Positions 44,231-52,918 are shown, numbered from the stretch's first letter. The stretch is 64,000 bases of DNA from Mesorhizobium sp. J8 (GCF_016591715.1 NZ_AP024109.1:4092001-4156000), one strand, 5' to 3'. Notes: generated from the letters alone by a model not told the origin. Numbers and translations: made by a program.

Positions 44231-45424
44231 ATGTCTTCTCCGAACCAGCCGACATGGACCTTGTCCATGCCAGCAGCCCTGCTGCTTTTGTCTCCCTTCG
44301 ACGTCCTGGCCTCCCTCGCCATGGATATCTACTTGCCCGTCGTGCCGATCATGCCAGGCGCGCTCGGCACTTCGCCGGCCGTCGTGCAGCTGACGCTCAG
44401 CCTCTACATGATCTGTCTTGGCCTTGGCCAACTTGCCTTCGGGCCCATCTCCGACAGGACGGGCCGGCGCCCGGTGCTGATCGGCGGCGCGCTGGCGTTC
44501 ACGGCTGCATCCTTCCTGCTCGCCGTCACCTCGCTTGCACCGGTCTTCCTTGCCCTTCGCATCGCGCAGGCGCTCGGTGCTTCCGCCATGCTCGTCGCTG
44601 TCTTCGCCACCGTCCGCGACGTCTATGCGCAAAGGCCGGAAGGCGCCGTCATCTACGCCACGCTCGGCGCGCTGCTCTCCTTCGTGCCGGCGCTGGGGCC
44701 GATCGCCGGCGCCTTGGTCGCCAATGGCTTCGGCTGGCGGGCTATCTTCGTCACGCTCGGCATCCTGGCGGCAGTGGCGACGCTCAACGCCTGGCTGAAT
44801 TGGCGCGAAACGCGCCCGCTGGCCGATGGCGCTGCCCGGACTGGTCTCGGCTCGATCCTGCGCAGCTTCGGCTTCTGGACCTACACGCTGGCCTTCGCCA
44901 CCGCCATGGGCTCGTTCTTCGTGTTCTTTTCGACGGCGCCCAGGGTGCTCATCGGCAGGGCCGGCTTTTCCCAGATCGGCTTCAGCCTGGCTTTCGCCAG
45001 TGCGGCACTTGTGATGATCGTCATCGCACGCTTCGCGAAGCGTTTCGTCGCCCGCTGGGGCGTCGAAGGCAGCGTCAGGCGCGGCATGGCGATGCTGCTC
45101 CTGGGTGCTGTCCTGCTGGCTACAGGACAATTGTTCGCCGACCCGTCCTTCGCGAGCTTCGTCATGCCGATGTGGGTCATCGCCATCGGCATCGTCCTCA
45201 CCGCGTCGGTCACGGCTAACGGCGCGCTGGCGCCGTTCGGCGAGACCGCCGGCACGGCCGTCGCGCTTTATTTCTGCCTGCAGAGTGTGATTGTTTCGGC
45301 GGCGGGCACGCTGTTCGTCTTCCTGCTGGGCGGCGACACGGCATGGCCGCTGATTGGCTTTGCAGCAAGCTTCGCACTGGCGACTCTCTTTGCGTTGGGA
45401 CGAGCGAGACCGAAACAGGCCTAG
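44231..45424 (+). CDS. CmlA/Bcr-family MFS exporter (chloramphenicol efflux-like)
   Basis: 397 residues, twelve membrane segments. Extended similarity to CmlA is clear: LLLSPFDVLASLAMDIYLP, GPISDRTGRRPVLIGGALAF (motif A), LRIAQALGASAML, FATVRDVYAQRPEGAVIYA and MGSFFVFFSTAPRVLIGRAGFSQ. CmlA and FloR expel phenicols across the inner membrane. A cmlA-like leader peptide and hairpin precede it. The gene looks native to the chromosome, with base composition like its neighbours and no integron site visible. Confidence 0.87.
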   Translation: MSSPNQPTWTLSMPAALLLLSPFDVLASLAMDIYLPVVPIMPGALGTSPAVVQLTLSLYMICLGLGQLAFGPISDRTGRRPVLIGGALAFTAASFLLAVTSLAPVFLALRIAQALGASAMLVAVFATVRDVYAQRPEGAVIYATLGALLSFVPALGPIAGALVANGFGWRAIFVTLGILAAVATLNAWLNWRETRPLADGAARTGLGSILRSFGFWTYTLAFATAMGSFFVFFSTAPRVLIGRAGFSQIGFSLAFASAALVMIVIARFAKRFVARWGVEGSVRRGMAMLLLGAVLLATGQLFADPSFASFVMPMWVIAIGIVLTASVTANGALAPFGETAGTAVALYFCLQSVIVSAAGTLFVFLLGGDTAWPLIGFAASFALATLFALGRARPKQA

Positions 45425-45475
45425 AGAATGCTGAGGCGACCCGGGTCGGTCGAGATTCAGCTCAGGCCGAATCGA

Positions 45476-45551
45476 GAACGATGGGTTCCGAGAACCGGAG
45501 CGGAGCGTACTTGAAGTACGTGAGCACCGGAAGCGCAGGAAACCATCGTTC
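45476..45551. repeat. Palindromic intergenic element (RIME-like)
   Basis: Outer arms GAACGATGG (45476-45484) and CCATCGTTC (45543-45551) enclose a central near-palindrome CGTACTT-G-AAGTACG (45506-45520) and inverted CCGG-containing segments. It fills the gap between the convergent CmlA-like and MaoC genes. Its mosaic of nested inverted repeats is similar to the RIME class of rhizobial intergenic elements; that naming is from memory. It may also end both transcripts. Confidence 0.6.
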
Positions 45552-45584
45552 GCAGGCCGGCCTCACCTGAATATCGGCTATTGC

Positions 45585-46079
45585 CTAGGCCCGTTTCTTG
45601 CGGCGCTCGTACATCATCACCAGCGTTTCGGCGGTCAGCGCCGGCTTCTGTTCGCCTTCGATCTCGACGGTGTTGGCCGCCTTCATCAGATACTGGCCGG
45701 GGCCGAGATCCTCCATGGAAAGCAGCGTGGTGCGCAGGCGGATGCGCGCACCGGCCTTGACCGGCGCCAGGAAGCGCACCTTGTCGAAGCCGTAGTTGAA
45801 GGCGGCCTGGGTGTTCTCCGGCACGATGCCCATCTCCAGCGCCAGCGCGCCGATGATCGACAAGGTCAGATAGCCATGCGCGATCGTGGTGCGGAACGGG
45901 CTCTGCCGTTTGGCCCGCTCCGGGTCGACATGGATCCACTGATGGTCGCCGGTGCATTCGGCGAATTGGTCGATGCGCTGCTGGTCGACCGTCGTCCAGT
46001 CGGACACGCCGAGCTCCTGCCCGGACATCGTGCGCAACTGTTCGAAGGTCGGCGGCGTCCTCGGCCGTGTTTCCGTCAT
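45585..46079 (-). CDS. MaoC-like (R)-specific enoyl-CoA hydratase, NodN-like
   Basis: 164 residues from the ATG MTETRPRTPP. The hot-dog fold active site shows as FAECTGDHQWIHVDPERAK (hydratase Asp/His) followed by TIAHGYLTLSIIG. The N-terminal MSGQELGVSDWTTVDQ is typical of NodN-like members. These hydrate trans-2-enoyl-CoA and can feed polyhydroxyalkanoate synthesis, which agrees with the phasin gene next door. A 176-base gap with no other clear feature separates the two. Confidence 0.85.
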   Translation of the reverse strand: MTETRPRTPPTFEQLRTMSGQELGVSDWTTVDQQRIDQFAECTGDHQWIHVDPERAKRQSPFRTTIAHGYLTLSIIGALALEMGIVPENTQAAFNYGFDKVRFLAPVKAGARIRLRTTLLSMEDLGPGQYLMKAANTVEIEGEQKPALTAETLVMMYERRKKRA

Positions 46080-46255
46080 TCCGGCTTTCCCGTCACTCTT
46101 GCTGTCTCCCGACCATGAGCGGCGATCGCTGTCAATTCGCCGCCCCGCGATTTTCGCCGGTAGAGTTGATGCTTTTAGGGCAGGCCGAGAACGCTCGAGC
46201 GGCTGCGCCGGTTGCATCGCATGTCGGTCTATGAAGGGCCGAGACGCCGGACAGC

Positions 46256-46684
46256 CTATTTCTTTTCGTAGCCGGCGCGGATTTCCGCCATCGCATCCCT
46301 GATCCGGTCGCGCAGGATCTCGACCGATTCGGTGCTGGATTTGCGCACAAGGTCAGCCACTTCGCTGGCATTCTTCAGCGTCGTCTCGAACGACTTGCGG
46401 GCAAATTCGGCCTGCTTGCTCATCAGCTCCTGCGGATTGCCGGGCGTCTGGTAGCTCTGCGCCATCCGCGTGATCTCATGCAAGGCATTCTGCACCATCT
46501 CATGCTGCCTCGCCAGCACCGAGGATGCGCCGGCAGCGCTTGCCCTCGCCGACTTTTCCAGGGCTTCGAGGTTCTTGCGGTGGTGATCCAAGATGGCTTG
46601 GACGTCGACATTCGGCAGCTTGAGGTCGCGGCCGAATCTGCTGAACATGTCGAGGAAGGAGTCGGATTCCGGTTGTTTTGCCAT
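46256..46684 (-). CDS. Phasin family protein
   Basis: 142 residues from the ATG preceded by GGGAGG. It is predicted largely helical and amphipathic, with the phasin pattern DVQAILDHHRKNLEALEKSARA, HEMVQNALHEITRMAQSY, and a C-terminal VEILRDRIRDAMAEI. Phasins coat polyhydroxyalkanoate granules. Neighbouring MaoC-like hydratase supports that role. PHA synthase and depolymerase are not in the window. Confidence 0.85.
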   Translation of the reverse strand: MAKQPESDSFLDMFSRFGRDLKLPNVDVQAILDHHRKNLEALEKSARASAAGASSVLARQHEMVQNALHEITRMAQSYQTPGNPQELMSKQAEFARKSFETTLKNASEVADLVRKSSTESVEILRDRIRDAMAEIRAGYEKK

Positions 46685-46749
46685 TCTGTGCCTCCCTGGC
46701 GGCCGCGATGCGGCGCCCTCGAAGGAGAATAGTGCTCCTTGGGCCAGCG

Positions 46750-48069
46750 TCAATTGACCAGAAACAGCCGCTCGGCCGTGTAGAGCGCCAGCCCGGCCAG
46801 CCCGCCGATGATCATGCCGTTGAAGCGGATATATTGCAGGTCCTTGCCGATATTCGTCTCGATCAGCCGCGTCAGCTGCGCCAGGTCCCAGCGCTTGACC
46901 TGGTCGGCGATGAATGTCGACACGCCGCTCTTCTGGCTCTCCACGAACGAAGACAGCGCGACGACAAAGCCTTGGTTCATGTCGGCCCTGATCTGCGCAT
47001 CGTCGGCCAGATGCGTGCCGACCTCGACGAACATGTTGGCGAGATGCTCGCGGATCGTCGAATTCTCGGCATTGGCGTCCTGTTCGATGAACAGGCGCAG
47101 GCTCGTCCACGCGTCGCCGGCTAGTGCCCTCACCTCCGGCCGGCCGAGAAAATCGCGCTTCAGCTTCTCGGCGCGCCTTGCATATTGCTTGGAGGTCCTG
47201 AGCCGTTCGATGAAGCCGAGCGCGAACCGATCGAACTCGGCGCGCATCGGGTGATCGGGATCGGCCCGCACCTCGTCAAGCAGCGAACCCGCCGAAGCGA
47301 CGATCTTCTTCAAGAGATAGGCATCGGCGCGAAACAGGTTGAACAGCGACGGCAATTCCTCGCGGATCTTTTCGCGCATCGTCGCCAGCGCCTGCTCGTC
47401 GTTGAGGAAGCGCCCGACCACCCGGGTGAACTCGTCGAAGAGCTTCTGGTGGCGGCGGTCGTCGGTCAGCGCCGACAAAAGATCCGCCGCGAGAGGCGCC
47501 AACGGCACCTTCTCGATCTGCTCCAGCATGCGGCTGGTGACGAAGTCGCGCAGGCCGGATTGCTCCACCGCCGTCAAGGTCTGCGGCACCAGCCGCGCTA
47601 CGAATCGCGACAGGCCGGCGGCGCGCTCGGCATCGGCCAGCCAGTCGGCGACCAGAGCAGCGAAGTCCACCTCGGCAAGCTTTGCGCGCACCGGCTCCGG
47701 CGCCAGGAAATTGGCCTCGATGAAGCGGCCGAGATTGTCGGCGATGCGGTGCTGGTTCTCCGGAATGATGGCCGTGTGCGGGATCGGGAGTCCCAGCGGC
47801 CGCCTGAACAGCGCCACCACGGCATACCAGTCGGCGATGCCGCCGATCGTCGCCGCCTCGGCGAAGGCAGCGACGAAGCCGAGCCACGGATAGGTTCCCT
47901 GGAAGGATTTCGCCAGAGCGAAGACGAGAATGCAGAGCGCGAGCGTTGCCGCGGCAACGAATTTGGTCCTGCGCAATGCCGTGAGCTTCGCTTGCGCGTC
48001 GGCATCGAATCGAACCGGCGCGAGGGCCGGAGCTGATTGTGACATCGAAAGGCCGTTTCCTGTTTGCAT
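46750..48069 (-). CDS. DUF445 (YjiN-type) membrane protein
   Basis: 439 residues from ATG 48069 (GAGGCGG upstream); ATG 48045 is an alternative. Two N-terminal hydrophobic segments (VAAATLALCILVFALA and a second containing GFVAAFAEAATIGGIADWYAVVALF) and one at the C-terminus (IGGLAGLALYTAERLF) bracket a long soluble helical part. ADWYAVVALFRRPLGLPIPHTAIIP is the DUF445 signature. Function is unknown; the family is widespread in proteobacterial inner membranes. Confidence 0.85.
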   Translation of the reverse strand: MQTGNGLSMSQSAPALAPVRFDADAQAKLTALRRTKFVAAATLALCILVFALAKSFQGTYPWLGFVAAFAEAATIGGIADWYAVVALFRRPLGLPIPHTAIIPENQHRIADNLGRFIEANFLAPEPVRAKLAEVDFAALVADWLADAERAAGLSRFVARLVPQTLTAVEQSGLRDFVTSRMLEQIEKVPLAPLAADLLSALTDDRRHQKLFDEFTRVVGRFLNDEQALATMREKIREELPSLFNLFRADAYLLKKIVASAGSLLDEVRADPDHPMRAEFDRFALGFIERLRTSKQYARRAEKLKRDFLGRPEVRALAGDAWTSLRLFIEQDANAENSTIREHLANMFVEVGTHLADDAQIRADMNQGFVVALSSFVESQKSGVSTFIADQVKRWDLAQLTRLIETNIGKDLQYIRFNGMIIGGLAGLALYTAERLFLVN

Positions 48070-48193
48070 CCGCCTCTATCTAGTGGCCGCGCTGCTAAAA
48101 CGCTTGCTCGAAACTTGGCAGGCATGCCGGGCCGCCATATGCGCCGGCACGCACAAAAAGTTGACACGATTATTCAGCTATGTACCGGTCCAG

Positions 48194-48210
48194 TCTGGAA
48201 TTGTTCCAAA
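48194..48210. promoter_or_regulatory. ICE-like palindrome upstream of rirA (candidate Irr site)
   Basis: TCTGGAATTGTTCCAAA has TGGAA-TTG-TTCCA symmetry and matches 14 of 17 positions, counting three unspecified, of the iron control element TTTAGAAnnnTTCTAAA bound by Irr. It lies 46 bases upstream of the rirA start. In Agrobacterium Irr is reported to repress rirA, which fits. A TTGACA at 48161-48166 may be a -35 box. Confidence 0.55.
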
Positions 48211-48255
48211 CTATGGGCCATATTCGGCTCAAGCTAATATTTCCATGAGGATACC

Positions 48256-48717
48256 ATGCGGCTCACGCGCCAGACCAATTATGCGATGCGCATCCTGATG
48301 TATTGCGCCGCCAATACCGACAGGCTGAGCCGCATCCCGGAGATCGCCGCCGCCTATTCGGTGTCCGAACTGTTCCTGTTCAAGATCCTGCAGCCGCTTG
48401 TCGAGGCCGGCCTGGTCGAGACCGTGCGCGGCAGGAATGGCGGTGTCAGACTTGGGCGCCCAGCCGAGCAGATCAGCCTGTTCGATGTCGTGCGCGTCAC
48501 CGAAGAGAGCTTCGCCATGGCCGAATGCTTCGAGAACGACGCCGCCGAATGCCCACTGGTCGACAGCTGCGCCCTGAATTCGGCGCTGCGCGAGGCGCTC
48601 AACGCCTTCTTCGCGGTGCTTTCCCGCTACACGATCGCCGATTTGATCGCCGCGCGCCCGAATGTGCGCAGCTTGCTCGGCATCGACCTCCTGGAGCAGC
48701 GCGCGCCAGCGGCCTAG
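48256..48717 (+). CDS. rirA: Rhizobial iron regulator RirA (Rrf2 family)
   Basis: 153 residues. The N-terminal Rrf2 winged helix (MRLTRQTNYAMRILMYCA, SVSELFLFKILQPLVEAGLVE in parts) and the three cluster cysteines C91, C99 and C105 (AECFENDAAECPLVDSC) match RirA. With a [4Fe-4S] cluster it represses iron-uptake genes when iron is sufficient, typically through IRO boxes. The haem-uptake operon lies directly beside it and carries such a box. Its TAG stop and that of hmuV share the palindrome CTAG. Confidence 0.94.
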   Translation: MRLTRQTNYAMRILMYCAANTDRLSRIPEIAAAYSVSELFLFKILQPLVEAGLVETVRGRNGGVRLGRPAEQISLFDVVRVTEESFAMAECFENDAAECPLVDSCALNSALREALNAFFAVLSRYTIADLIAARPNVRSLLGIDLLEQRAPAA

Positions 48718-49502
48718 GCGGCGGACTGCGGCAATACGAACGGCACGCCGCCGGTCGGCAGAGCGCCGACCTTCAGCCTGCAGTCGAACACCTTCTCGAT
48801 CAGCGCGTCGTTCAGCACATTCTTGGGCGTCCCTGCGGCCGCCAGTTGGCCGCCATGCAGCACGAAAATCCGGTCGGCATACATGGCCGTCAGGTTGAGG
48901 TCGTGCAGGATCGCCACCACGCCGCCGCCGCGCCGGGCGAAATCGCGCGCGATGTTCATGATGATGAGCTGGTGCTTGACGTCGAGGCTGGAGACCGGCT
49001 CGTCGAGGAAGAGATAGCGCGGCCGCCCTTCGAGCACCGGCGCCCAGACCTGGCAGAGCACGCGGGCAAGCTGCACGCGCTGCTGTTCGCCGCCGGAGAG
49101 CTCCTGGTAGAAGCGTCCGGCAAATCCGTCGAGATCGACGCGCGCCAGCGCCCGTTCCGGTAGCCGCGCATCCTCGCCGGGCAACACGCCGGAGCGCCCG
49201 CCGATCAGGCCGAGGCGGACGATCTCGCGCACGGTGAATGGGAAGGACAGCGCCGTCGCTTGCGGCAGCACCGCGCGCAACGTGGCTGCCTCGGCCGCCT
49301 TCATGGCGGACACGTCGCGGCCGTTGAGGGTGACGGCGCCGGTATAGGCGAGCTCACCGGTCAGCGCCTTGAGCAAGGTCGTCTTGCCGGACCCGTTCGG
49401 TCCGACGATGGCCGAGACCTCGCCGGGCCGCGCCAAAAAGTTGACATGCGAGACGATGCGCTTGCCGCCGGTCGCCACCGAGATGTCGCGCGCTTCGATC
49501 AT
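48714..49502 (-). CDS. hmuV: Haem ABC transporter ATP-binding protein HmuV
   Basis: 262 residues from the ATG seven bases after the hmuU stop. Walker A GPNGSGKTT, signature LSGGEQQRVQLARVL, Walker B YLFLDEPVSSLD and the switch histidine in ILHDLNLT are all present. It energises haem import through HmuU. It is the last gene of hmuPSTUV and overlaps rirA by four bases at the 3' end. Confidence 0.93.
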   Translation of the reverse strand: MIEARDISVATGGKRIVSHVNFLARPGEVSAIVGPNGSGKTTLLKALTGELAYTGAVTLNGRDVSAMKAAEAATLRAVLPQATALSFPFTVREIVRLGLIGGRSGVLPGEDARLPERALARVDLDGFAGRFYQELSGGEQQRVQLARVLCQVWAPVLEGRPRYLFLDEPVSSLDVKHQLIIMNIARDFARRGGGVVAILHDLNLTAMYADRIFVLHGGQLAAAGTPKNVLNDALIEKVFDCRLKVGALPTGGVPFVLPQSAA

Positions 49503-49509
49503 GGCAGGC

Positions 49510-50610
49510 TCACAAATCGACGACGCCGCGCTTGCGCAGCAGGATCCACAGGAAGAACGGCGCGCCGGCGACCGCCGTGACGATGCCGATCGGCAGTTCG
49601 GCGGGGGCAACGACGGTGCGGGCGACCGCGTCGGCAATGAGAAGCAGCGATGCACCGAGCAAAGCGGAAGCCGGCAGCAAATAGCGGTTGTCCGGCCCGA
49701 TCGCCAGCCGCAGCACATGCGGCACGACGATGCCGATGAAGCCGATGCCGCCGCTGACCGCGACCGATGCGCCGACCGCCGCCGACACGCCGACGATGGC
49801 CGTATATTTCAGCCGCTGCACCGGAATGCCGAGATGACCGGCCGTCGCCTCGCCCAGCGCCAGCGCATTGAGGCCGCGCGACAGGAACGGCATGGCGGCC
49901 AGCGCCAGGATGATCACCGGCCCGACGGTGCCGATCTTCGGCCATGTCGCGCCGGCCAGCGAGCCGAGTTGCCAGAACGTCAGATCGCGCAGCTGCCGGT
50001 CGTCGGCCATGAAGATCAGGACACCCGTCAGCGCCATGGCAAGGGCGCTGATGGCGATGCCGGCAAGCAGCATCGTGGCGACCGACGTCCGTCCCTGGCG
50101 CGTGGCGATGGCGTAGAGCAGCAACGTCACCGCGAGCCCGCCGAAGAATGCCGCGAGTGGCAGTGCGAGCGTGCCCAGCGCAAGCGTGGCGGGCGCCAGC
50201 CATGTGGTTCCGAGCACGATGATCGCCACCGCGCCGAGGCTCGATCCCGCGGAAACCCCGATCAGGCCGGGATCGGCAAGCGGATTGCGGAACAGTCCCT
50301 GCATCACCGCGCCGCAAATGGCGAGCGCGGCGCCGATCAGCACGCCGAGCAGAACGCGCGGCATGCGGATGTCATAGACGATCAGCCGATCGCGCGCCGC
50401 AAGTGCGCCATCCGACGGCACGGCGCCGGTAAACCAGTCGCGGATGACACGAACGGCGGACGCATCGGAAGCACCCGACGTCAGCGACAGGAATACCGAA
50501 AGGGCCAGCGCCAGGCACAAAAGCGCTATGACGAACCTTGCCCGCGCCGAACGGTCGCCATCGGCTGCCATCGCGCGGCTCGGCGCGCCTGCTATCGACT
50601 GTTCGGCCAT
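49510..50610 (-). CDS. hmuU: Haem ABC transporter permease HmuU (FecCD family)
   Basis: 366 residues, about ten membrane segments of the BtuC/FecCD family. The segments FRNPLADPGLIGVSAGSSLGA, LGSLAGATWPKIG, ALALGEATAGHLGIPVQRLK and GGIGFIGIVVPHVLRLAIGPDNR (quoted in parts) are diagnostic. It forms the inner-membrane channel for haem. A six-base gap separates its start from the hmuT stop. Confidence 0.92.
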   Translation of the reverse strand: MAEQSIAGAPSRAMAADGDRSARARFVIALLCLALALSVFLSLTSGASDASAVRVIRDWFTGAVPSDGALAARDRLIVYDIRMPRVLLGVLIGAALAICGAVMQGLFRNPLADPGLIGVSAGSSLGAVAIIVLGTTWLAPATLALGTLALPLAAFFGGLAVTLLLYAIATRQGRTSVATMLLAGIAISALAMALTGVLIFMADDRQLRDLTFWQLGSLAGATWPKIGTVGPVIILALAAMPFLSRGLNALALGEATAGHLGIPVQRLKYTAIVGVSAAVGASVAVSGGIGFIGIVVPHVLRLAIGPDNRYLLPASALLGASLLLIADAVARTVVAPAELPIGIVTAVAGAPFFLWILLRKRGVVDL

Positions 50611-50616
50611 CGCCGC

Positions 50617-51510
50617 TCAGTCCGCGGCCTGGTTGCCATAGAGCTCGACCGCGAGATCGTGGATGGCCCCCGCCGTCCTCGGCCCGAAGCCGAGCAGGTA
50701 GCCGCCCTGCATGCTGATCATCTTGCGGTTCGTGCCCGCCGGCGTCGAAGCGACGGCAGGATTGGCGAACAACTCATCCTCCGAGATCGGCGGACCGGCA
50801 CCCTTCATGGTCAGGATGACATCCGGCCTGGCGCTGACGATCGCCTCGTCCGTCATCCCCTTGTAGCCGGAAAAGCCCTCGACCGCGTTGACCGCGCCGG
50901 CAAGCTTGATGATGCCGTCGGCCGCGGTGTCGCCGCCCGCGGCAAGAATCTTGCCGCCTTGCGTCGACAGCACGAACAGCACGCGCTTGCGCTCCTTGAT
51001 CGCGGCCGTCTGCTTTTCCGCCGCCGTGAGCTTCGCATCCGTCTCGGCCGCCAGCTTCTCCGCCTTGGCCTCGACCCCCAGCGCCTTGCCGACGACGCGG
51101 ATCTTTTCGAGGATGCCTTCATGATCGTAGCGGTCGGGCACCTCGATGAAGGGAACGCTCGACTTCTTCAGCACGTCGACCGCTTCCTTCGGGCCGCTGC
51201 CATGCAGCGCCAGGATTCCGCTCGGATTGACCGACAGCACCCCCTCCGGCGACAGCGCCCGCATGTAGCCGACATCCGGCAGCTTCGCCGCCGCCTCTGG
51301 ATAGGTGCTGGTCGAATCGCGCGCCACCAGACGACCCTCCTCGCCGAGCGCGTAGACGATCTCGGTGATCGAGCCGCCGATCGAGGCGATCCGCGAAGTG
51401 TCCGAAAAGATGGTCGTGCCTTCTTCCGCCTTGGCCGGCTGCATGGCGACGGCAAGCAGAACGCCGAGCACCGGCGCAAGCGCCGCCCGGAAACTGAGAA
51501 CAAAACGCAT
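50617..51510 (-). CDS. hmuT: Periplasmic haem-binding protein HmuT
   Basis: 297 residues with a signal peptide ending near QPAKA (residue 27). IASIGGSITEIVYALGEEGRLVARDSTSTYP is the N-terminal lobe of the haem-binding class, with the conserved tyrosine of the STYP segment a likely haem ligand, and LFVLSTQGGKILAAGGDTAADG lies in the C-lobe. It delivers haem to HmuUV. Eleven bases separate it from hmuS. Confidence 0.92.
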   Translation of the reverse strand: MRFVLSFRAALAPVLGVLLAVAMQPAKAEEGTTIFSDTSRIASIGGSITEIVYALGEEGRLVARDSTSTYPEAAAKLPDVGYMRALSPEGVLSVNPSGILALHGSGPKEAVDVLKKSSVPFIEVPDRYDHEGILEKIRVVGKALGVEAKAEKLAAETDAKLTAAEKQTAAIKERKRVLFVLSTQGGKILAAGGDTAADGIIKLAGAVNAVEGFSGYKGMTDEAIVSARPDVILTMKGAGPPISEDELFANPAVASTPAGTNRKMISMQGGYLLGFGPRTAGAIHDLAVELYGNQAAD

Positions 51511-51521
51511 TGGATGCTACC

Positions 51522-52583
51522 TTATGCAGCGGTCGGGCTGGGAATGCGGGGCAGATTCTCGGCGAGAAAACGCCAGTCCTCGCGCTCGCCTTCGCCTTCA
51601 TGGCGCTTGCCGAAGAACTGGATGATCATGCCGCCATTGGCGTCGTAGGCCTCCAGCGAGGTGACATGGCCGTCCTTGGTCGGCTTGCGCACCGCCCAGA
51701 CCTCGTGGATGTGGTCGGTCCTCAGATGCAGATGGAAAGTCTCGTCGAGCACGTTGATCCACGGACCCATCGGCTTGACCGATCTGATCGGGCCGGAATG
51801 GATCTGGATGCAGCCGCGATTGCCCACGAAGCACATGATCGGCATCTCGCCTGCCGCCGCGTGATGGAATAGGGCGCTCACCGCGTTATTGTCGAGCAGC
51901 CAGGCATAGTCCTGGCCCACCATGCGCACCGCCTCGCGGCGGCTGAGCTTCAACGTCTTCAGCATGCCGAAGAACTGATGCACGTCGGTCAGCCGGCTCC
52001 AGCGGTCGCGCAGATCGTCGATCGAGGCGACCGAACCCTGCCCCTCGCCCTCTCCTTCCTCGGCGCTTGGAAGGATCGCGACGGTCGGTTCCTGGTTCGA
52101 CGATTCGAGGCTCGCGACCAGTTTCTGGTAGGCATAGAGGTTGGATGCGGGCTTCAGATGCACCTTGTGCACCGCCTCGCCCGCCGCGTCGAAGAACTGC
52201 AGGCTGCGGCGGATTTCGTTGCCGTCGCGCTTCTCGACGGCAAAGCCATACGCCCAGACTTTCGGGAAAATGCGCAGGTCGATGTTTTCGCCAAGCACCA
52301 TGGCGTTGTGGTTGCCGGTGACGACCTTGTCGTAGACGCCGATCTTTTCGTGCACGGCGCTTTCGTTGCGCGTGAGCGCCATCACCTCGCCGACCGCCTC
52401 GAGACCGATCAAAAGATCGTTGACGCGAGGCTCGACGCGAACGGCGCTGATGCCGCAATGCGCGGCGACCAGTTCCGCTTCCGAAATGCCCAATTGCGCC
52501 GAAAGATCGCGCTCCCGCATCTTGGGATTGTCCTGCCTCGCCCGCCGGATTTCCTCCGGCGACGGCTTAACGCGCTGGTCCAT
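51522..52583 (-). CDS. hmuS: Haem-degrading/trafficking factor HmuS
   Basis: 353 residues from the ATG with AGGTGA eight bases upstream; a GTG nine bases earlier is possible. Two HemS/ChuX-type repeats are visible, with repeated AVHEKIGVYDKV and RNRGCIQIHSGPI segments. The haem-contacting histidine is likely in the second repeat (LFHHAAAGEM) or its partner. HmuS binds haem in the cytoplasm after import. Gene order hmuP-S-T-U-V is typical of rhizobia. Confidence 0.92.
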   Translation of the reverse strand: MDQRVKPSPEEIRRARQDNPKMRERDLSAQLGISEAELVAAHCGISAVRVEPRVNDLLIGLEAVGEVMALTRNESAVHEKIGVYDKVVTGNHNAMVLGENIDLRIFPKVWAYGFAVEKRDGNEIRRSLQFFDAAGEAVHKVHLKPASNLYAYQKLVASLESSNQEPTVAILPSAEEGEGEGQGSVASIDDLRDRWSRLTDVHQFFGMLKTLKLSRREAVRMVGQDYAWLLDNNAVSALFHHAAAGEMPIMCFVGNRGCIQIHSGPIRSVKPMGPWINVLDETFHLHLRTDHIHEVWAVRKPTKDGHVTSLEAYDANGGMIIQFFGKRHEGEGEREDWRFLAENLPRIPSPTAA

Positions 52584-52632
52584 GTCGTTCACCTGTATTG
52601 CCTGATGTTCGTCTATCGCCCGCCGATTGCGG

Positions 52633-52839
52633 TCACTTGTTGAGGATCAGCTTGCCCTGGCGGGTGATCTTCAGGCGGTAGAGCGCGCCATGGTGCTCGA
52701 TGCCGATCTCGTGCTCGCCCTGGAACAGCGTGTTGCTGGAGAGCGTCCTCACCGCCAACGGCACACGTTCGTAACGCATCTGCGTGTCTTCCGGGCGGCG
52801 GACGCGATAGCGGAAATCGTTGGGATTGTGCGTGTTCAT
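52633..52839 (-). CDS. hmuP: Hemin uptake protein HmuP/HemP
   Basis: 68 residues, complete. It matches the small HemP/HmuP family in its C-terminal half: VRTLSSNTLFQGEHEIGIEHHGALYRLKITRQGKLILNK (motif read in segments). In Bradyrhizobium and Sinorhizobium HmuP is needed to activate expression of the haem receptor gene. Here hmuR is directly divergent across 200 bases containing an IRO box. Confidence 0.9.
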   Translation of the reverse strand: MNTHNPNDFRYRVRRPEDTQMRYERVPLAVRTLSSNTLFQGEHEIGIEHHGALYRLKITRQGKLILNK

Positions 52840-52903
52840 CGGGTCGGTCCTTTCCTCTGACGGCCACCTCGGCCGCAGCCTGATAAAATGCCGATTAAAT
52901 TCT

Positions 52904-52918
52904 TGACTCGAATAATCA
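52904..52918. promoter_or_regulatory. IRO box in the hmuP / hmuR divergent promoter
   Basis: TGACTCGAATAATCA fits TGA-N9-TCA, the iron-responsive operator bound by RirA-type regulation in rhizobia. It lies 65 bases upstream of hmuP and 122 bases upstream of hmuR. AAATG (52947-52951) and CATTT (52958-52962) form a further small inverted repeat between it and hmuR. Confidence 0.75.

Noticed and set aside
45585-46079. Nodulation gene nodN
   Set aside because: NodN-like MaoC proteins are common housekeeping hydratases; the neighbours (phasin, DUF445) do not indicate a symbiosis region.
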